Under the pieces are notes generated by a model. It worked only from the letters and a program-made list of their open reading frames with translations. It was not told the DNA's origin and searched no databases. Below, piece by piece: positions 44,982-52,777 of a stretch of DNA of 64,000 nt. Numbering within the stretch: the first letter of the stretch is position 1; every line of letters begins with the position of its first letter. Position numbers and translations under genes: made by a program. The DNA is from Dethiobacter alkaliphilus AHT 1 (GTDB lineage Bacteria > Bacillota > Dethiobacteria > Dethiobacterales > Dethiobacteraceae). The stretch spans positions 1-64,000 of the forward strand of contig NZ_ACJM01000006.1 in the NCBI RefSeq assembly GCF_000174415.1, read 5' to 3'.

Positions 44982-46304
44982 CTAAAACGGGAGTGGGAAA
45001 AAGCGGCCACTAAAGAAGATATACGCTGCCAGAAGTGTCAGTCCCAGGTTCATGGTCTGGCCAACCAGGTACAGCACCACCGGGCTGCCGCCTTTAACCA
45101 GTGCGGCCATTTTCTTAAAGTTGGACTCCAGGCCGATGCTGACAAAAGCCAGGGTAAAGAAGAAATTACGGAAACCGTTTATGGCACCGGATGCCTGAGA
45201 AACTGTGGCATCGGGGAGTACAAACGAGAACACCAGGGAAGCCAGGATAAAGCCGATAATGAATTTGGGCAACCTGTTCCAGATTTCCATGGGGCTTACC
45301 TTAGCCTTTTCTGTGGTAGCTACCCCTTTGCTGTCCACACTTACCCAGACAACGGCGATGGCAAAAGCGATTACGCCAATGAGGATATTCTGAATCATCT
45401 TAATGACGGAGGCAATTTCCACTGCCTGCTCACTGAGCATGGAGGCGGATGCCACCACAGCACCGGTGGCATCGATGGTGCCGCCTAACCAGGCACCGCC
45501 CACCACATCAGGAATGCCGGCTAAGCGGATTACAGCGGGCATGGCAACCATCATGATGATGGTAAAGATCAGGGTGACGGAAATAGCCAGGCTGATTTCC
45601 TCTTTTTTCGCCTTGGCAGCGGTTCCGGCGGCAATGGCGGCGGAAACACCGCAGACAGATGTGGCAGAAGCCACGGCAATGGCCAAACCCCGCTGTTCCT
45701 GCATCTTCAGATATTTCTGGGAGAACCAGTACATAAACACCAGAACAATGGGGGTTACCATCCAGGCCACGCCCAATCCCAGCGCTCCCAGAGCCAGCAT
45801 CCGGTTAAACAAAATGGATGTTCCCAAAAGCACCAGGCCGGTTTTAATGTATAATTCTGTGCGAACCGCCGCTTTAATCACCTGCGGTGTCTGAATGGTA
45901 TTACTGATAATCAGGCCCAACAGCAGCGCCCAGATAACGTTGTTAATCCCATAATGCCTGAGGGGTTCGTAGCCGCCTAACAGTTCTGCGGCGATTGCCA
46001 GGACAAAAACCATGGGGAAAGCCACCACAAACTGGCCCAGGCTTTTACGGCCATAGAAATAAACAGCTATGGCAAATACCACAAAAGAGACCACTCCGGT
46101 AATCAGGATGCCGGTTAACATCTCCGGGGGTATGGCAGAGAGTATTCCGTTACCGTTTTGCCCCCAGCGTCCGGGCAGCACCGGTGATGTCAGCCTGCCG
46201 GCAACCACGGCCACAATCACAATCAACCCCAGCCAGACTGCCCACCAATCCTCCAGATGTAGTAACTTCTTCCATCCATTGCGCTTCTCTTCTACTTGGC
46301 TCAT
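44982..46304 (-). CDS. YeiH-family (UPF0324) putative sulfate/sulfite exporter
   Basis: A 440-residue polytopic protein with about eleven membrane segments. Family words such as NTIQTPQVIKAAVRTELYIKTGLVLLG, split as IKAAVRTELYIK and GLVLLGTSILF, plus SATSVCGVSAAIAA and GGTIDATGAVVAS are present. YeiH proteins are annotated as sulfate or sulfite exporters or as taurine-linked, without firm biochemistry. It is preceded by a consensus promoter with the island operator, which ties it to sulfur control. Confidence 0.85.
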   Translation of the reverse strand: MSQVEEKRNGWKKLLHLEDWWAVWLGLIVIVAVVAGRLTSPVLPGRWGQNGNGILSAIPPEMLTGILITGVVSFVVFAIAVYFYGRKSLGQFVVAFPMVFVLAIAAELLGGYEPLRHYGINNVIWALLLGLIISNTIQTPQVIKAAVRTELYIKTGLVLLGTSILFNRMLALGALGLGVAWMVTPIVLVFMYWFSQKYLKMQEQRGLAIAVASATSVCGVSAAIAAGTAAKAKKEEISLAISVTLIFTIIMMVAMPAVIRLAGIPDVVGGAWLGGTIDATGAVVASASMLSEQAVEIASVIKMIQNILIGVIAFAIAVVWVSVDSKGVATTEKAKVSPMEIWNRLPKFIIGFILASLVFSFVLPDATVSQASGAINGFRNFFFTLAFVSIGLESNFKKMAALVKGGSPVVLYLVGQTMNLGLTLLAAYIFFSGRFFPLPF

Positions 46305-46345
46305 CCTGACATCCTCCTCGTTCTCTTCCTCTATGTTCGGGAAAT

Positions 46346-46376
46346 CTAATTCCTATTAATTCTATTGGATTAATAG
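46346..46376 (-). promoter_or_regulatory. Sulfur-island operator 1 (yeiH)
   Basis: CTAATTCC...TGGATTAATAG imperfect palindrome, lying one base downstream of the -10 box. It shares TTCC-N12/13-GGATTA with the operators at 50479 and 54858. Confidence 0.6.
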
Positions 46377-46377
46377 T

Positions 46378-46406
46378 ATTATACTACCCCCCCCTCCATT
46401 CGTCAA
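46378..46406 (-). promoter_or_regulatory. Promoter of the yeiH unit
   Basis: TTGACG (46406-46401), a 17-bp spacer with a run of eight G residues, TATAAT (46383-46378), minus strand. Confidence 0.8.
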
Positions 46407-46465
46407 CGGTAAATCTATAAAAAATTACATGTTTTTATTTATTTCATCACATTATTCTAGGAATA

Positions 46466-46503
46466 AAAAAAGGCCAGCCTGCGCGCTTAGTGCGCAACTA
46501 CTG
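46466..46503 (-). terminator. Terminator of the cysteine/sulfite operon
   Basis: GGTCAG...TGCGCAC-TAAG-CGCGCA...CTGGCC with a T7 tail on the minus strand, placed 18 bases after the last tusA-like gene. Confidence 0.8.
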
Positions 46504-46520
46504 ACCTAAAGCCTACTTTA

Positions 46521-46760
46521 TTATCGGGGTTTAGCCCCGTCCTTTTCCACCAGGAGCAGGTATGAGCCGTCAGGCTGCTTTTCCTTAGACAGCACAGCGT
46601 GTCCGTCACCCTTTAGGGTTTTTGGCACATTTTTTATGGGAGTGCCGTCGTCCAAAAGCACCTCCAGCTGTTCTCCGGAAGCCATATCTTCTAGCTTCAG
46701 CTTTACTTTAATAAAAGTAACGGGACAAACTTCACCGGTTATATCAAGCCGGTTAACCAC
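46521..46760 (-). CDS. TusA-like sulfur carrier 2
   Basis: A 79-residue TusA-fold protein from the GTG at 46760, eight bases after GGAGG. Its motif is GEVCPVTFIKVKLKLE: the Cys is kept but the usual CPxP is CPxT. It is a close paralogue of the gene at 49241 (shared LDITG, KNVP and LLVEK words). It is the last gene of the sulfite-to-cysteine operon, directly after cysteine synthase. Confidence 0.85.
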   Translation of the reverse strand: MVNRLDITGEVCPVTFIKVKLKLEDMASGEQLEVLLDDGTPIKNVPKTLKGDGHAVLSKEKQPDGSYLLLVEKDGAKPR

Positions 46761-46783
46761 AGCAGCCACCTCCGGTTAAAAGG

Positions 46784-47710
46784 TTATCCTTCTCGGGCAA
46801 ACAGGTTAGTGGACAGGTACCGCTCTCCTCCATCGGGGCAGACGGTCACCACCAGCTTCCCTTTATTTTCTTGCAGGGAAGCCACTCGCAGCGCTGCAGC
46901 TACCGCCGCACCGCTGGAGAAACCGCCGAGAATCCCTTCGGCCTCCGCCAGCCTGCGGGCCGAAGCCATGGCCTCTTCATTGCTCACCTTCTCAATGCGG
47001 TCAAAGATGCCCTCGTCCAATACATCGGGTACAAACCCGGCACCGATGCCCTGAATGACATGGGGGCCCGGCTTTCCGCCGGAGAGCACCGGAGAGGCCT
47101 CGGGCTCCACAGCGATAATTTCCACCGCCGGGTTCTGAGAGCGCAGAAAACGTCCCACTCCCGTTAAGGTACCGCCGGTACCCACACCAGCCACAAATAT
47201 ATCCACTTTACCGTCGGTGTCCCGCCAGATTTCCGGCCCGGTGGTTTCAAAATGAATCTGCGGGTTGGCGGGATTTTCGAACTGGCCGGGTATGACGGCC
47301 TGGCGTTCTTTGGCCAGCTCCTCGGCCAGCGTCAACGCACCATACATACCGTCTTCCCTGGGGGTCAGGCGCACCTGCGCTCCCAGGGCGCGCAGAAGCT
47401 GCACGCGCTCCGAGCTCATGTTTTCCGGCATGGTCAGCGTCAGATTATAGCCACGCACCGCACTGATATATGCCAGCGCAATCCCGGTATTGCCGCTTGT
47501 GGCTTCCACAATATCACCGCCGGGCTTTAACTTGCCCTGCTCTTCTGCGGCACGCACCATGGCCCAGGCCGTCCGGTCTTTGACACTGCCTAAGGGATTG
47601 CGGCCTTCAAGCTTTGCCGCCACCCGGGCGGCCAGCCCTGCTGCCAGACGGTCCATTGCCACCAGCGGCGTATTACCGATGGAGGCGGTGATATCAGGTA
47701 AGATATTCAT
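46784..47710 (-). CDS. cysK: Cysteine synthase (O-acetyl/O-phosphoserine sulfhydrylase family)
   Basis: A 308-residue PLP enzyme. The PLP lysine is in PLGSVKDR, the substrate loop is TSGNTG and the phosphate loop is [10 protein letters not shown]. The protein could use sulfide (CysK) or, in this context, a sulfur-carrier thiocarboxylate as CysM of Mycobacterium does with CysO. The adjacent carrier, E1-like and JAMM genes favour the second route. The ATG overlaps the stop of the carrier gene. Confidence 0.9.
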   Translation of the reverse strand: MNILPDITASIGNTPLVAMDRLAAGLAARVAAKLEGRNPLGSVKDRTAWAMVRAAEEQGKLKPGGDIVEATSGNTGIALAYISAVRGYNLTLTMPENMSSERVQLLRALGAQVRLTPREDGMYGALTLAEELAKERQAVIPGQFENPANPQIHFETTGPEIWRDTDGKVDIFVAGVGTGGTLTGVGRFLRSQNPAVEIIAVEPEASPVLSGGKPGPHVIQGIGAGFVPDVLDEGIFDRIEKVSNEEAMASARRLAEAEGILGGFSSGAAVAAALRVASLQENKGKLVVTVCPDGGERYLSTNLFAREG

Positions 47711-47988
47711 TACCGGCTACCGCCGGCAATGGCGGGGATCACGGAAATCTCGTCCTTTTCTCCCACAGGGGTATCCGGGCCCTGCAGATTGCGGACATTT
47801 TCGTCGTTTAGAAACACACTAAGGTACTTTTTCAGATCATCAGCTTCGTCATCCCACAGCTGTGATGCCAAATCGGGATAGTTTTCCTTTAACCCGGTAA
47901 AAACCTCACGAATGGTGCTGCCGCTTACTTCAACTTCACGGGCACCGCCGGCATGACGGCGCAGCGGTGTTGGCAGATAAATTGTCAT
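47710..47988 (-). CDS. Ubiquitin-like sulfur carrier (MoaD/ThiS family) with GGSR end
   Basis: A 92-residue beta-grasp protein from the ATG at 47988 (eight bases after GGAGG). It matches MoaD-like carriers ([32 protein letters not shown]) but ends IAGGSR, so two residues follow the Gly-Gly that must be free for adenylation. The JAMM protease encoded two genes upstream may trim it. It lies between the E1-like enzyme and cysteine synthase and is proposed to donate sulfur for cysteine. Confidence 0.88.
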   Translation of the reverse strand: MTIYLPTPLRRHAGGAREVEVSGSTIREVFTGLKENYPDLASQLWDDEADDLKKYLSVFLNDENVRNLQGPDTPVGEKDEISVIPAIAGGSR

Positions 47989-48004
47989 ATCTTTCTCCTC
48001 CTCT

Positions 48005-48823
48005 TTATTCTTCATCCAGGTCCACGCTGCAGGTGGCCTGTTGGTAATTCTCTGCTAAAAGTTCGGTGATGGTGGGCTCGTCGCCGCACACCGGACATTT
48101 GACGTTACGCTTAACTTTACCCTGCATAAACTCCATGCCCAAAGCGTCCACCAATAGCAGGCGGCCAATGAGGGGATCACCCACGCCCAGAATCACTTTC
48201 AGTGCTTCGGTGGCCTGAATTACACCCAAAAGGCCGGGCAATACGCCCAAAACCCCTGCTTCCTGACAGCTGGGCACAGCCCCTGGGGGCGGCGCTTCCG
48301 GGAAAATGCAGCGGTAGCAGGGTCCTTCCGGCGGGTTAAACACCGAGGCCTGGCCGTCAAAGCGCAGGATACTGCCGTAAACGTAGGGTTTTTTATACAT
48401 CACAGCGGCATCACTTACCAGATAACGGGTGGCAAAATTGTCACAGCCGTCCACCACCACATCGTACTGCGGCAGAATCTCCGGAATATTATCCACCGTG
48501 GCAAACTCGGGGTAGGTAATAACATTTACATCCGGGTTAAGCTCTGCAATGGTTTCTTTAGCCGATTCCACCTTCAGCTTACCCACATCGGGGGTGGTAT
48601 GGATAACCTGGCGCTGCAGGTTGCTCACATCCACCGTATCCGCATCCATAATCCCCAGGGTTCCCACCCCGGCTGCGGCCAGATAAAGCGCTGCGGGAGA
48701 ACCCAGGCCGCCGGCACCGATTAACAGCACCTTGGCGTTTAACAGCTTTTCCTGACCCTTGCCGCCCATCTCAGGCAGCAGGATATGGCGGGAATAACGC
48801 AATATTTGCTCATCATTTAACAT
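48005..48823 (-). CDS. E1-like adenylyltransferase (MoeB/ThiF family)
   Basis: A 272-residue enzyme from the ATG at 48823. It has the nucleotide loop GAGGLGSPAALYLAAAG, NLQRQVIH, the DGCDNF motif, and two zinc Cys pairs (CYRC and CPVC). It has no rhodanese domain, so sulfur must come from another donor such as a TusA-like protein or sulfide. It would adenylate the C-terminus of the carrier encoded 16 bases downstream. It overlaps the JAMM gene by 11 bases. Confidence 0.9.
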   Translation of the reverse strand: MLNDEQILRYSRHILLPEMGGKGQEKLLNAKVLLIGAGGLGSPAALYLAAAGVGTLGIMDADTVDVSNLQRQVIHTTPDVGKLKVESAKETIAELNPDVNVITYPEFATVDNIPEILPQYDVVVDGCDNFATRYLVSDAAVMYKKPYVYGSILRFDGQASVFNPPEGPCYRCIFPEAPPPGAVPSCQEAGVLGVLPGLLGVIQATEALKVILGVGDPLIGRLLLVDALGMEFMQGKVKRNVKCPVCGDEPTITELLAENYQQATCSVDLDEE

Positions 48824-49244
48824 CAGCTTCGCCTGCCTTCTCCACAATTTCCACCGGGACTTCCGTCACTTCCCCTTCGTCAATGTAGAACCCTTTTAAT
48901 ACCGGCTCATCACCGGCCAGCGATAAAATCAAATACACCACCTGCATATAGGCCTGGGCAATATCCACCTTGGAGGGCCTGGACGGCGTGGCGGGATGGG
49001 AGTGGTATATGGCATTTAACTCCATATCATTCTCATCCAGCGTCTTCATCACAGACAAGACCGCCTTAGGGTCCATTTTATACGACTCGGCACAGGCATC
49101 CAGGTTTTCCAGAGGAAAAATCCGGGTACCGCTTAGGTCGTCGGCTCCGCCCAACAGGCCGCAGGCTTCCGCCGGAGCTTCCTTCTCACACTGCTTAAGC
49201 ATCTGACGGTACAGGTGGGCATCCAGCTTATATACCCCGCTCAC
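48813..49244 (-). CDS. JAMM/MPN+ metalloprotease (Mec-like)
   Basis: A 143-residue JAB1/MPN domain protein with a complete metal site: Glu26 (AEACGLL), His81 and His83 (HSHP), Ser91 and Asp94 (SRPSKVD). Related proteins Mec (Mycobacterium) and HcyD (Wolinella) free cysteine from a carrier or trim a carrier C-terminus. Both reactions are plausible for the GGSR-ending carrier next door. It overlaps the tusA-like gene by four bases. Confidence 0.9.
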   Translation of the reverse strand: MSGVYKLDAHLYRQMLKQCEKEAPAEACGLLGGADDLSGTRIFPLENLDACAESYKMDPKAVLSVMKTLDENDMELNAIYHSHPATPSRPSKVDIAQAYMQVVYLILSLAGDEPVLKGFYIDEGEVTEVPVEIVEKAGEADVK

Positions 49245-49480
49245 TGTCCGCCCTCCTTTTCCACCAACAAACGGTAAGTGCCGTCGTCCTGCTTCTCCAG
49301 GGCCACCACTTTATGCCCTTCGTTTCTTAAGCTGCGAGGCACATTCTTTACCGGCTCACCACTGTTTAAAAACACTTCCAGAAACTGGCCCGCTTCAATA
49401 CCTTCCAAAGCCAGCTTGGTTTTTACAAAAGTCATGGGGCACTGATCCCCGGTTATATCCAACGTTTTATCTGGCTGCAC
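49241..49480 (-). CDS. TusA-like sulfur carrier 3
   Basis: A 79-residue TusA-fold protein from the GTG at 49480, nine bases after GGAGG. The motif is GDQCPMTFVKTKLALE, the same CPxT variant as in the gene at 46521. It sits between sulfite reductase and the JAMM protease, so it may receive sulfide or persulfide sulfur and pass it to the E1-carrier pair. This role is inferred. Confidence 0.85.
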   Translation of the reverse strand: MQPDKTLDITGDQCPMTFVKTKLALEGIEAGQFLEVFLNSGEPVKNVPRSLRNEGHKVVALEKQDDGTYRLLVEKEGGQ

Positions 49481-50324
49481 GGTCAATCACCTCCTGGTAA
49501 CGGTCCCAGCCAATTCGTTCAATCACTCTTCCGAAACGCTCTTTGGTCTCACCATGCTCACGGTAAAACTCGATGCTGGCCTCAATTACCGCCGGGATTT
49601 TATCTAAAGACAGAAAATCAATCACTGTTTTACCCAGCTTGGGATCCTGGCCGATGCGGCCGCCGGCCAGCACCCGCACACCCCGTTCACCAACCTGCCA
49701 CGCCTCGGTGGGGCAAACCGCCACACATTCACCGCAGTGAATACATTTTTCCCGGTCAATGGCCGGGTAGCCGTCCTCCATGGTGATGGCGCCGCTGGGG
49801 CAGGTATCGGCACACAAACCGCAGCTGATGCAATCATTTTGCTTAAATTTCGGCTTAATTACCCCGATAAATCCAAAATCGTTTTCCTGCGGCTTGGCAC
49901 AACTTCTGGGACAACCGGTCACCCCGATTTTAAACTTACCCGGTGTGGGGGCAGCAAAGAACTTTTCATCAAGCTGTGCTGAGAGTTCTTTGGCATCAAT
50001 GCGGCCGTGGGGGCACATATGTGAGCCCTGGCAGGCATAAATTCCCCGCACCGTGCCGCCGCAAACACCCATTTTCACGCCGCCGGCCAGCAATTCTTCC
50101 CGCACTGCGTCCAGATTATCGAAGTGAACGAAGGGAATTTCCATCCCCTGCCGGGTGGTGATATGCACATAACCCTGGCCGTACTTTTGGGCCACTTCCT
50201 GAATGGTGGCAAGCTGCTCCAGCGTCAGGTTACCGCCGGCCACCCGCAGGCGCACGGCAAAATAGTCTTTTTGAATCTGCTTCATAAAGCCGCCTTTTTT
50301 CAGTTCGGCAATATTCATTTCCAT
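49467..50324 (-). CDS. Siroheme sulfite reductase with two 4Fe-4S clusters (AsrC/DsrA-like, short)
   Basis: A 285-residue nitrite/sulfite reductase family protein. The siroheme/4Fe-4S motif C-x5-C (CQGSHMC) and C-x3-C (CPRSC) is complete, followed by two ferredoxin sites (CISCGLCADTCP, CIHCGECVAVCP). It has the length of the small single-subunit reductases of anaerobes rather than DsrAB. It should reduce sulfite to sulfide with ferredoxin electrons. It is the first gene of the cysteine operon, behind promoter and operator 2. Confidence 0.88.
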   Translation of the reverse strand: MEMNIAELKKGGFMKQIQKDYFAVRLRVAGGNLTLEQLATIQEVAQKYGQGYVHITTRQGMEIPFVHFDNLDAVREELLAGGVKMGVCGGTVRGIYACQGSHMCPHGRIDAKELSAQLDEKFFAAPTPGKFKIGVTGCPRSCAKPQENDFGFIGVIKPKFKQNDCISCGLCADTCPSGAITMEDGYPAIDREKCIHCGECVAVCPTEAWQVGERGVRVLAGGRIGQDPKLGKTVIDFLSLDKIPAVIEASIEFYREHGETKERFGRVIERIGWDRYQEVIDRAAR

Positions 50325-50478
50325 TGGTCTTCCTCCTGTATTGTGCCCCGCAATAAAGCGGGAAATAATTATTTAGTGCGCATCGTTGTAAATTTTCGCC
50401 GAAACTCAGGCGCACCCTCCCCGGAAAATATAACGTTTCTATTAAAATGATGCCTGCCGGCAGGAGCCAAAGCAGCTT

Positions 50479-50511
50479 ATAGTAATTCCTATAAAAACAT
50501 AGGATTACTAT
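50479..50511 (-). promoter_or_regulatory. Sulfur-island operator 2 (sulfite reductase)
   Basis: ATAGTAATTCCTAT-AAAAAC-ATAGGATTACTAT, a 13-base inverted repeat with one extra T in the left arm. It lies 13 bases downstream of the -10 box. The right arm plus the next G is identical over 14 bases to operator 3 at 54875-54888. The CCTAT/ATAGG core is reminiscent of Rrf2/CymR-type sites, which is only a suggestion. Confidence 0.75.
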
Positions 50512-50524
50512 GCATTTAATTCTC

Positions 50525-50553
50525 ATTATAAAAGGGGACCTCCCCCCTGTCAA
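50525..50553 (-). promoter_or_regulatory. Promoter of the sulfite reductase-cysteine operon
   Basis: TTGACA (50553-50548), 17-bp G-rich spacer, TATAAT (50530-50525): both hexamers perfect. The start codon is about 200 bases downstream, leaving a long leader that contains the operator. Confidence 0.85.
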
Positions 50554-50689
50554 TAGAGGGGGGAGAAAAAGTGCTGAAGGCATTCTAAAGTTTGAGTTAA
50601 CTTACCTGGTAGCGCACATTCTCCTTCTCCGCCCCTTGCCGCAAGCTCCGCTTTAAACTGCTGCTAATCGGAGGTATTAAAAACCGGTT

Positions 50690-51013
50690 TCAGATAACCT
50701 TTTTTCCCGCAGTAAAAATCCTGGTCGTTTTTCCCTTCCGGTCTGTGAGTGTCCACTGCACACCGTCGGTTTTTTTCCGGGCCACAAGGGTACTTCCCCG
50801 GCCCCCTGCCTCAGTGGGCAAAAAGAGGGAAATGGCATCCCGGGGACATTCCTTGACACAGGCCGCACAGTCCCAACAATCCTCCGGCATGGCAATGGCC
50901 GCCTTACCGCTAGAATCCTTAGTCAGTAAATCCCCCGGGCAAACCCGCATGCAGGGGGCTTCTTTGGCGTGGGGACAGCCGTCACAGACTGTGCCGTCAA
51001 TCCGAACTGTCAT
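50690..51013 (-). CDS. aprB: Adenylylsulfate reductase beta-like ferredoxin
   Basis: A 107-residue protein with two 4Fe-4S sites (CDGCPHAKEAPCMRVCP and CWDCAACVKECP) and a C-terminal tail (LTDRKGKTTRIF) like that of AprB. The ATG at 51013 follows GGAGG and overlaps the end of the AprA-like gene by 17 bases, so the two are coupled. It would pass electrons to the flavin subunit. It is shorter than AprB of dissimilatory reducers (about 150-165 residues). Confidence 0.85.
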   Translation of the reverse strand: MTVRIDGTVCDGCPHAKEAPCMRVCPGDLLTKDSSGKAAIAMPEDCWDCAACVKECPRDAISLFLPTEAGGRGSTLVARKKTDGVQWTLTDRKGKTTRIFTAGKKVI

Positions 51014-52703
51014 CAAAAGCACCTCCCTCATACGGCCTCTCCATTACCACCACCGTGTCACCGGCATTGTCATAACGGGAATTAACAAATTTCAGCCACT
51101 TTTCATCGTCACGCTCCGGATAATCCAGCCGCTCTTGATAACAGGGCCAGCGACTTTCCCGCCGGTGCAAAAGATGCTCCACCACAACCCGGGCAATGAG
51201 CACCCGGTCGGCGGTTTCATGGGCCGCCGTTAAATCCCGGGGATTTTTCGCCTGCAAAAGAGCCACATCCTCTGCCAATTGCCGCAGTTTTTGCCGCGCC
51301 TGCATTAAGGACGGCTCCGCCACGCGGTAGCCCGTACTGATGCCGCCGGCATATTCATCCATCACCTTCTGCAGCCTCTTTTGCAGCGCTTTGGGAGTAA
51401 AGCCGCTGTCTTGCCCAAGGGGCAAAAGCACAGCTTCCGCCTCCGCCTCCAGGGCCTCGCGGGCCTCCCGCTCGGAAAGCGGTGCTAAGTCTTCGCCCAA
51501 ATCGGCCAGTGCGGCAAGGGCTGCCAGTTCCCCTTCGGCCATACTGCCGGTCACATATTTTTTCGGTGCCCCGCCGGCCACATCACCTGCTGCATACAAA
51601 CCCGGCAGCGTGGTGCGCCGTCCTGCATCCACCCAGAAGCCGGCCATGCCGTGGCCGCCCACAATATAGGGCTCGGAACCGCAGATTTCCACCGGCTTGT
51701 CATGGGGCTCCGCTTCCTCGTCGGCCCATTTGAGCAAAATGGAGGGCGACATATTCAGGTAAGCATCTTTTAGCATGGAGGAAGCTTCTTTATCCAGTCG
51801 CGCCGTGTCCAGGTAACAGGGGCCCCGGCCCGCCATGTTTTCTGCCAGGGTAGCCGCCAGACGCTCCGGCGTGGTGCGGGCCCCATAGCGGTGCAGATAC
51901 TCCTCCCCCAGGGCATTTACCTGCGGCACCCGCACACCCTGAGCGATGGTTCCGGTGGGGGAAATGGTATCTTTGGTGCGAAGCGCAATGAAGCGCATCT
52001 CAAAGGAGGTCATCTCTGCCCCGGCTCTTAACCCCATGGCATAGCCGGCACCGGTGTTAAACGGACAGTACCACATCTTGTGTCGTGCCGCTCCGGGATT
52101 GTTGGGCTTATAGATTCCCGCCGCACCGCCGGTGGTACAGATCACCGCCTTTGCCAGCACCAGATACATCTTCTCCTCCCGGGTACTGCAGGCAAACACT
52201 CCCCGCACCCGACCGTCCTTTACAAACAGATTTACGGCATTAACCCGGTTTAGCACCTGGGCGCCGCTTGCCCGCAGGGCCTGAGCCATGATGGGTTTAA
52301 TCCGTTCTCCGTTGGCCCGCACACTGCGTTTGCCGCGGGCCAGATACCGGCCCGCTTCATCCTTTAAAAGCGGCAGGCCCCAGTCATATAAACGGTCTGT
52401 GGCGCTGTTTAGTCCCTGGGCCATGGTCAGCACCAGATCATCGCGCACCAGCCCGTGATTTTCCTTTTTCACATAATCCAGAAAACTCATTGCTGTTTCA
52501 CCGGGATTTAGGTACGCGTTAATGGCATTAATCCCGGCGGCCAGGCAGCCGCTGCGGCTAACGTGTGCTTTTTCCAGCACCGTCACAGATAACTCCGGGT
52601 TGCCTTCCCGGGCGGTAACGGCAGCATAAATACCGGCAGCACCGCCGCCGATTACCAGCACATCGGTCTTTTTCACTTCCAACTCCCAGCGGTGTGTACT
52701 CAA
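50997..52703 (-). CDS. aprA: Adenylylsulfate reductase alpha-like flavoprotein
   Basis: A 568-residue FAD protein of the fumarate reductase/AprA superfamily. The FAD loop VLVIGGGAAGIYAA, the AprA-like GCLAAGINAINAYL, and KMWYCPFNTGAGYAMGLRAGAEM with FEMRFIALRTKD are close to AprA and unlike fumarate reductases. It is about 60-90 residues shorter than dissimilatory AprA. It would reduce APS to sulfite and AMP. Start is a TTG at 52703. No ATP sulfurylase gene is visible in the window. Confidence 0.85.
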   Translation of the reverse strand: MSTHRWELEVKKTDVLVIGGGAAGIYAAVTAREGNPELSVTVLEKAHVSRSGCLAAGINAINAYLNPGETAMSFLDYVKKENHGLVRDDLVLTMAQGLNSATDRLYDWGLPLLKDEAGRYLARGKRSVRANGERIKPIMAQALRASGAQVLNRVNAVNLFVKDGRVRGVFACSTREEKMYLVLAKAVICTTGGAAGIYKPNNPGAARHKMWYCPFNTGAGYAMGLRAGAEMTSFEMRFIALRTKDTISPTGTIAQGVRVPQVNALGEEYLHRYGARTTPERLAATLAENMAGRGPCYLDTARLDKEASSMLKDAYLNMSPSILLKWADEEAEPHDKPVEICGSEPYIVGGHGMAGFWVDAGRRTTLPGLYAAGDVAGGAPKKYVTGSMAEGELAALAALADLGEDLAPLSEREAREALEAEAEAVLLPLGQDSGFTPKALQKRLQKVMDEYAGGISTGYRVAEPSLMQARQKLRQLAEDVALLQAKNPRDLTAAHETADRVLIARVVVEHLLHRRESRWPCYQERLDYPERDDEKWLKFVNSRYDNAGDTVVVMERPYEGGAFDDSSD

Positions 52704-52777
52704 ACTAGATCATCCCCTTTTGCTCCAGCAATTTCTCCCGGTACTTTTTATCCACATTTTCTTCTTCCCTTTCCTTA

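Noticed and set aside
46384-46400. Quadruplex or other special structure in the G8 run of the yeiH promoter
   Set aside because: A single G-run cannot form a quadruplex; the G-rich spacers are reported instead as part of the shared promoter architecture.
52706-52765. A 16-codon frame (GTG, VDKKYREKLLEQKGMI) between the symporter and aprA genes
   Set aside because: It has a passable ribosome site but is too short to support as a gene without conservation data.
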